This document shows, one piece after another, positions 12,838-14,742 of a DNA stretch of 14,742 nucleotides (the stretch's first letter is position 1; each line of letters starts with the position of its first letter). Below the pieces are notes generated by a model. The model searched no databases. It had not been told where the DNA came from and saw only the letters and a program-made list of their open reading frames with translations. The stretch is from an uncultured cyanobacterium. GTDB lineage: Bacteria; Cyanobacteriota; Cyanobacteriia; Cyanobacteriales; Geitlerinemataceae. The position numbers were made by a program, and so were the translations under genes. The DNA is taken from assembly GCA_937121005.1 (NCBI GenBank), contig CAKZKB010000667.1:1-14742 (forward strand), read 5' to 3'.

Positions 12838-14061
12838 ATGGGCGCGGTTAAAGGTTTAGTTAACAAAGTTACTGGCAAATTCATGAAAGTTGGCGGTGCG
12901 CTGCGATCGACGGCTCCACCGCCCAATGCGACGAAATACGCTGCCAGTCGTTACGATGCGGACGAACTTCCCTCGCGCGTAGACTTGCGACCTTATCTGA
13001 CTCCCGTTGAGGATCAGTCGGCGGTTAACAGTTGCGTTGCCAACGCGATCGTTGGCGCTTACGAATATCTAGTCAACCGTCATGTAGGAGAAGCTGACGA
13101 CGTAAGTCGGTTGTTTGTTTACTACAACGCTCGCATTTTTGATGGCATCGAAGCCCAAGATATTGGCAGCACCATCACCAGCAGCATTCGCGTGTTGCAA
13201 GAAATGGGAGCTTGCACTGAGGAAACTTGGCCCTACAACCCGAATAGCGTCAACGAAAAACCCTCCGAGGATGCCTACGAAGAAGCCCAGGAATTTCTCG
13301 CAGAGATCGCCGAAGAAATTGATGTCGATCTCTACACTATGAAGCATTGTTTAGCCGAAGGCTATCCTTTTGCATTCATTTTGCGCTTGTTTAAGTCTTT
13401 TAGTCAAGCGGGACGCAGTGGCAAAGTTCCCATGCCCGATCGCAACGAAGAACGCCGAGAAACCCATGGCAATCATGCTATGCTCTGCGTCGGCTATTCA
13501 GACGAGTCGGAAATGTTTATCGTTCGCAATTCTTGGGGAGAGGATTGGGGCGATCGCGGTTATTGCTACATTCCTTACGATTACCTTGCCGATCCGGAGT
13601 TATGTTGGGATTGCTGGGCGATTCACCAAGTCACCGATTTAGATTATAGCGAAGATATTTGGGAAGAGGAAGACGAAACGCTCTACGACGAAGATGACGA
13701 AGATGAAGACAGCGAGTACGAGTTTTATTACGATGAAGATGAGGAGGATGACGAAGAAAATGAAGATGACGAAGACGATGAAGAATACGAAGATGACGAA
13801 GACGATGAGGGTGAGGACGAAGATTACGAAGATGACGATGAAGAAGATGAGGATGAAGAATACGAGGATGAGGACGACGAAGATAGTGAAATTTATGTCG
13901 TCCAGTCCGGCGATTCTCTGTCGAAGATTGCGGAGGAATTTTACGACGACGGCGATCGCTGGGAAGAGATCTATGCTGCCAACCGCGATATTATCGGTGA
14001 CGATCCCGACAATATCGAGCCGGGAATGGAGTTAGAAATTCCCTGGGATGAAGAGGAGTAA
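12838..14061 (+). CDS. Papain-family (C1A) peptidase with acidic linker and C-terminal LysM domain
   Basis: A 407-residue cysteine peptidase fused to a glycan-binding module. Residues about 41-265 form the C1 domain: LPSRVDLRPYLTPVEDQ leads to Gln60 (oxyanion hole), then SAVNSCVANA with nucleophile Cys66, the HGNHAMLCVGY segment with His213, and VRNSWGEDWGDRGYCYIPY with Asn231. All four catalytic positions are present. Residues about 274-350 are nearly all Asp, Glu and Tyr with no Lys or Arg. Residues 352-402 (YVVQSGDSLSKIAEEFYDD...IEPGMELEIP) are a standard LysM, which binds peptidoglycan or chitin-type glycans. There is no classical signal peptide; the basic N-terminus (MGAVKGLVNKVTGKFMKVGG) is amphipathic. 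No long inhibitory propeptide is present. How, or if, it leaves the cytoplasm is open. GAGGTG precedes the ATG. Confidence 0.92.
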   Translation: MGAVKGLVNKVTGKFMKVGGALRSTAPPPNATKYAASRYDADELPSRVDLRPYLTPVEDQSAVNSCVANAIVGAYEYLVNRHVGEADDVSRLFVYYNARIFDGIEAQDIGSTITSSIRVLQEMGACTEETWPYNPNSVNEKPSEDAYEEAQEFLAEIAEEIDVDLYTMKHCLAEGYPFAFILRLFKSFSQAGRSGKVPMPDRNEERRETHGNHAMLCVGYSDESEMFIVRNSWGEDWGDRGYCYIPYDYLADPELCWDCWAIHQVTDLDYSEDIWEEEDETLYDEDDEDEDSEYEFYYDEDEEDDEENEDDEDDEEYEDDEDDEGEDEDYEDDDEEDEDEEYEDEDDEDSEIYVVQSGDSLSKIAEEFYDDGDRWEEIYAANRDIIGDDPDNIEPGMELEIPWDEEE

Positions 14062-14067
14062 TAGAAA

Positions 14068-14094
14068 AGGCGATCGCACGTTTCGCGATCGCCT
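14068..14094 (+). terminator. Hairpin built from two HIP1 octamers after the protease gene
   Basis: AGGCGATCGC (14068-14077) and GCGATCGCCT (14085-14094) form a perfect 10-bp stem with a 7-nt loop, beginning 6 nt after the stop codon. Each arm contains the full HIP1 octamer. No T-run follows, so it may slow or end transcription without being a canonical terminator. Confidence 0.55.
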
Positions 14095-14167
14095 CATCAG
14101 CGAACTATTTAGGCTGGGAACGCTTCTATTTTCGTAAGGATTCAAGTATGCCAAACTAAACGGGTGT

Positions 14168-14240
14168 AGAAACCTGGTTTCTCGCTTATAACCGGACAAA
14201 ATCCAAGTTTCTCCCTTCACCAAACCAGGGTTTCTTTGTA
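14168..14240. repeat. Cluster of AGAAACC/GGTTTCT dispersed palindrome units
   Basis: AGAAACCTGGTTTCT (14168-14182) is a perfect 7-bp palindrome about a central base. Two related partial units follow at roughly 30-nt steps: CCAAGTTTCTCC (about 14203-14214) and AAACCAGGGTTTCTTT (about 14223-14238). Such units are common as dispersed repeats in filamentous cyanobacteria. They fill the convergent gap between the protease and photolyase genes, and no gene is visible there. Confidence 0.6.
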
Positions 14241-14279
14241 CCACCTGAATACTTACATTCTTCACTCGTCAAACTCACG

Positions 14280-14742
14280 TTAAAAACGCTCTTTTTGCTG
14301 CTGGTACAACGCCTTAAACCGACGCTGGCGCTCCTTATGATTGACGATCGCGGCCGGATAACCGCAGGCTTCGAGTTCCAGTGGGGGAATTTTTCCCGTC
14401 ACCAAACACTCGGTATCGAGAGAACTAATCTCCGACACCCACTCGCGAATGTATTCCCCTTCGGGATCGAATTTTTTCGCTTGCGTATAAGGATTAAAAA
14501 TCCGCAACGGCTTCGGATCCATACCACTAGAGGCGCTCCACTGCCAGCCGCCATTGTTAGCCGATAAATCCCCATCGAACAGCTTTTGCATGAAATATTT
14601 CTCCCCCCACTGCCAATTAATAATTAAATCTTTGGTGAGAAAACTGGCAACAATCATCCGACAGCGATTGTGCATCCAACCCGTTTCGTTGAGTTGGCGC
14701 ATGGCAGCGTCAACGATGGGATATCCCGTTTTTCCTTCACAC
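14280..14742 (-). CDS. phr: DNA photolyase, C-terminal FAD-binding part (cut by window edge)
   Basis: The frame is open from the right edge to TAA 14282-14280, and 154 codons are visible. It repairs UV-induced pyrimidine dimers in DNA using light absorbed by FAD and an antenna cofactor. The visible part holds the family core: GKTGYPIVDAAMRQL, then TGWMHNRCRMIVASFLTKDL, WQWGEKYFMQKLFDGDLSANNGGWQW and SSGMDPKPLRIFNP, and finally the C-terminal helix KERQRRFKALY. Conserved Trp, Asn and Asp residues of the FAD pocket (TGWMHNR, GDLxxNNGGWQW) are present. The antenna-binding N-terminal domain lies outside the window. The residue after NNGGWQW follows the photolyase rather than the plant-cryptochrome pattern, so a class I CPD photolyase is most likely; a (6-4)/CPF relative is less so. 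Confidence 0.95.
   Translation of the reverse strand, partial: CEGKTGYPIVDAAMRQLNETGWMHNRCRMIVASFLTKDLIINWQWGEKYFMQKLFDGDLSANNGGWQWSASSGMDPKPLRIFNPYTQAKKFDPEGEYIREWVSEISSLDTECLVTGKIPPLELEACGYPAAIVNHKERQRRFKALYQQQKERF

Noticed and set aside
13694..14035. 113-residue Met/Lys/Thr-rich frame
   Set aside because: It is the shifted reading of the GAn-codon acidic linker; its odd composition follows from the repeat and not from selection as a protein.
14168..14240. AGAAACC units as a small CRISPR array
   Set aside because: Units are short, divergent and palindromic, with no constant-length repeat and no cas genes nearby.
1..14742. Individual HIP1 octamers as operators or restriction-defence sites
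   Set aside because: They occur throughout coding sequence on both strands, as in many cyanobacteria, and single copies carry no local information.

Overview
The window looks like a chromosomal segment of a cyanobacterium, probably a filamentous one. The octamer GCGATCGC (HIP1) and its core CGATCG recur throughout. The rpmG-rpsR pair is followed by an RNase II-family gene, and the serine/threonine kinases, Rpn-family remnant, heptamer repeats and dispersed palindromes all fit cyanobacteria. This assignment rests on sequence character alone.

Left part (1-1104), accessory. On the minus strand, the left edge cuts through the N-terminal third of an IscB/IsrB-type RRXRR nuclease with a PLMP motif, RuvC-I motif and Arg-rich bridge helix. 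Directly upstream lies about 200 nt of highly structured non-coding DNA (414-631), read here as its HEARO/omega RNA. That element abuts the 3' end of a ParD-like antitoxin gene. The last antitoxin codons run into the element's terminal hairpin, and no ParE toxin gene is present in the window.

Housekeeping part (1105-4912). A minus-strand cluster reads rpmG (L33), rpsR (S18), then an RNase II-family exoribonuclease. Divergent from it is a small MscS-type mechanosensitive channel.

Middle (4998-6280), accessory. There is a 5'-truncated Rpn-family remnant, then a coupled antitoxin/VapC-type PIN toxin pair with its own promoter and putative operator.

Kinase block (6281-9290). Two genes form a minus-strand operon. 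The first encodes a canonical membrane-anchored Ser/Thr kinase. The second encodes a two-domain protein whose N-terminal kinase fold has lost its catalytic residues, while its C-terminal kinase domain is intact. This second gene lacks CGATCG over nearly its whole length, unlike its neighbours.

Right part (9304-14742). In order: a GT4 glycosyltransferase; a secreted protein with an internally duplicated motif, in operon with it; a 38-residue membrane peptide gene with a hairpin against its start codon and a clear terminator; a fusion of a TauE/DsbD-like membrane domain to a ferric-reductase-like domain; divergently, a papain-family protease joined by a roughly 75-residue acidic linker to a C-terminal LysM domain; and, cut by the right edge, the C-terminal part of a DNA photolyase.

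The most unusual items are the IscB/omega RNA insertion beside parD, the pseudokinase-kinase fusion, the papain-acidic linker-LysM protein, and the small membrane peptide gene with its start-site hairpin.
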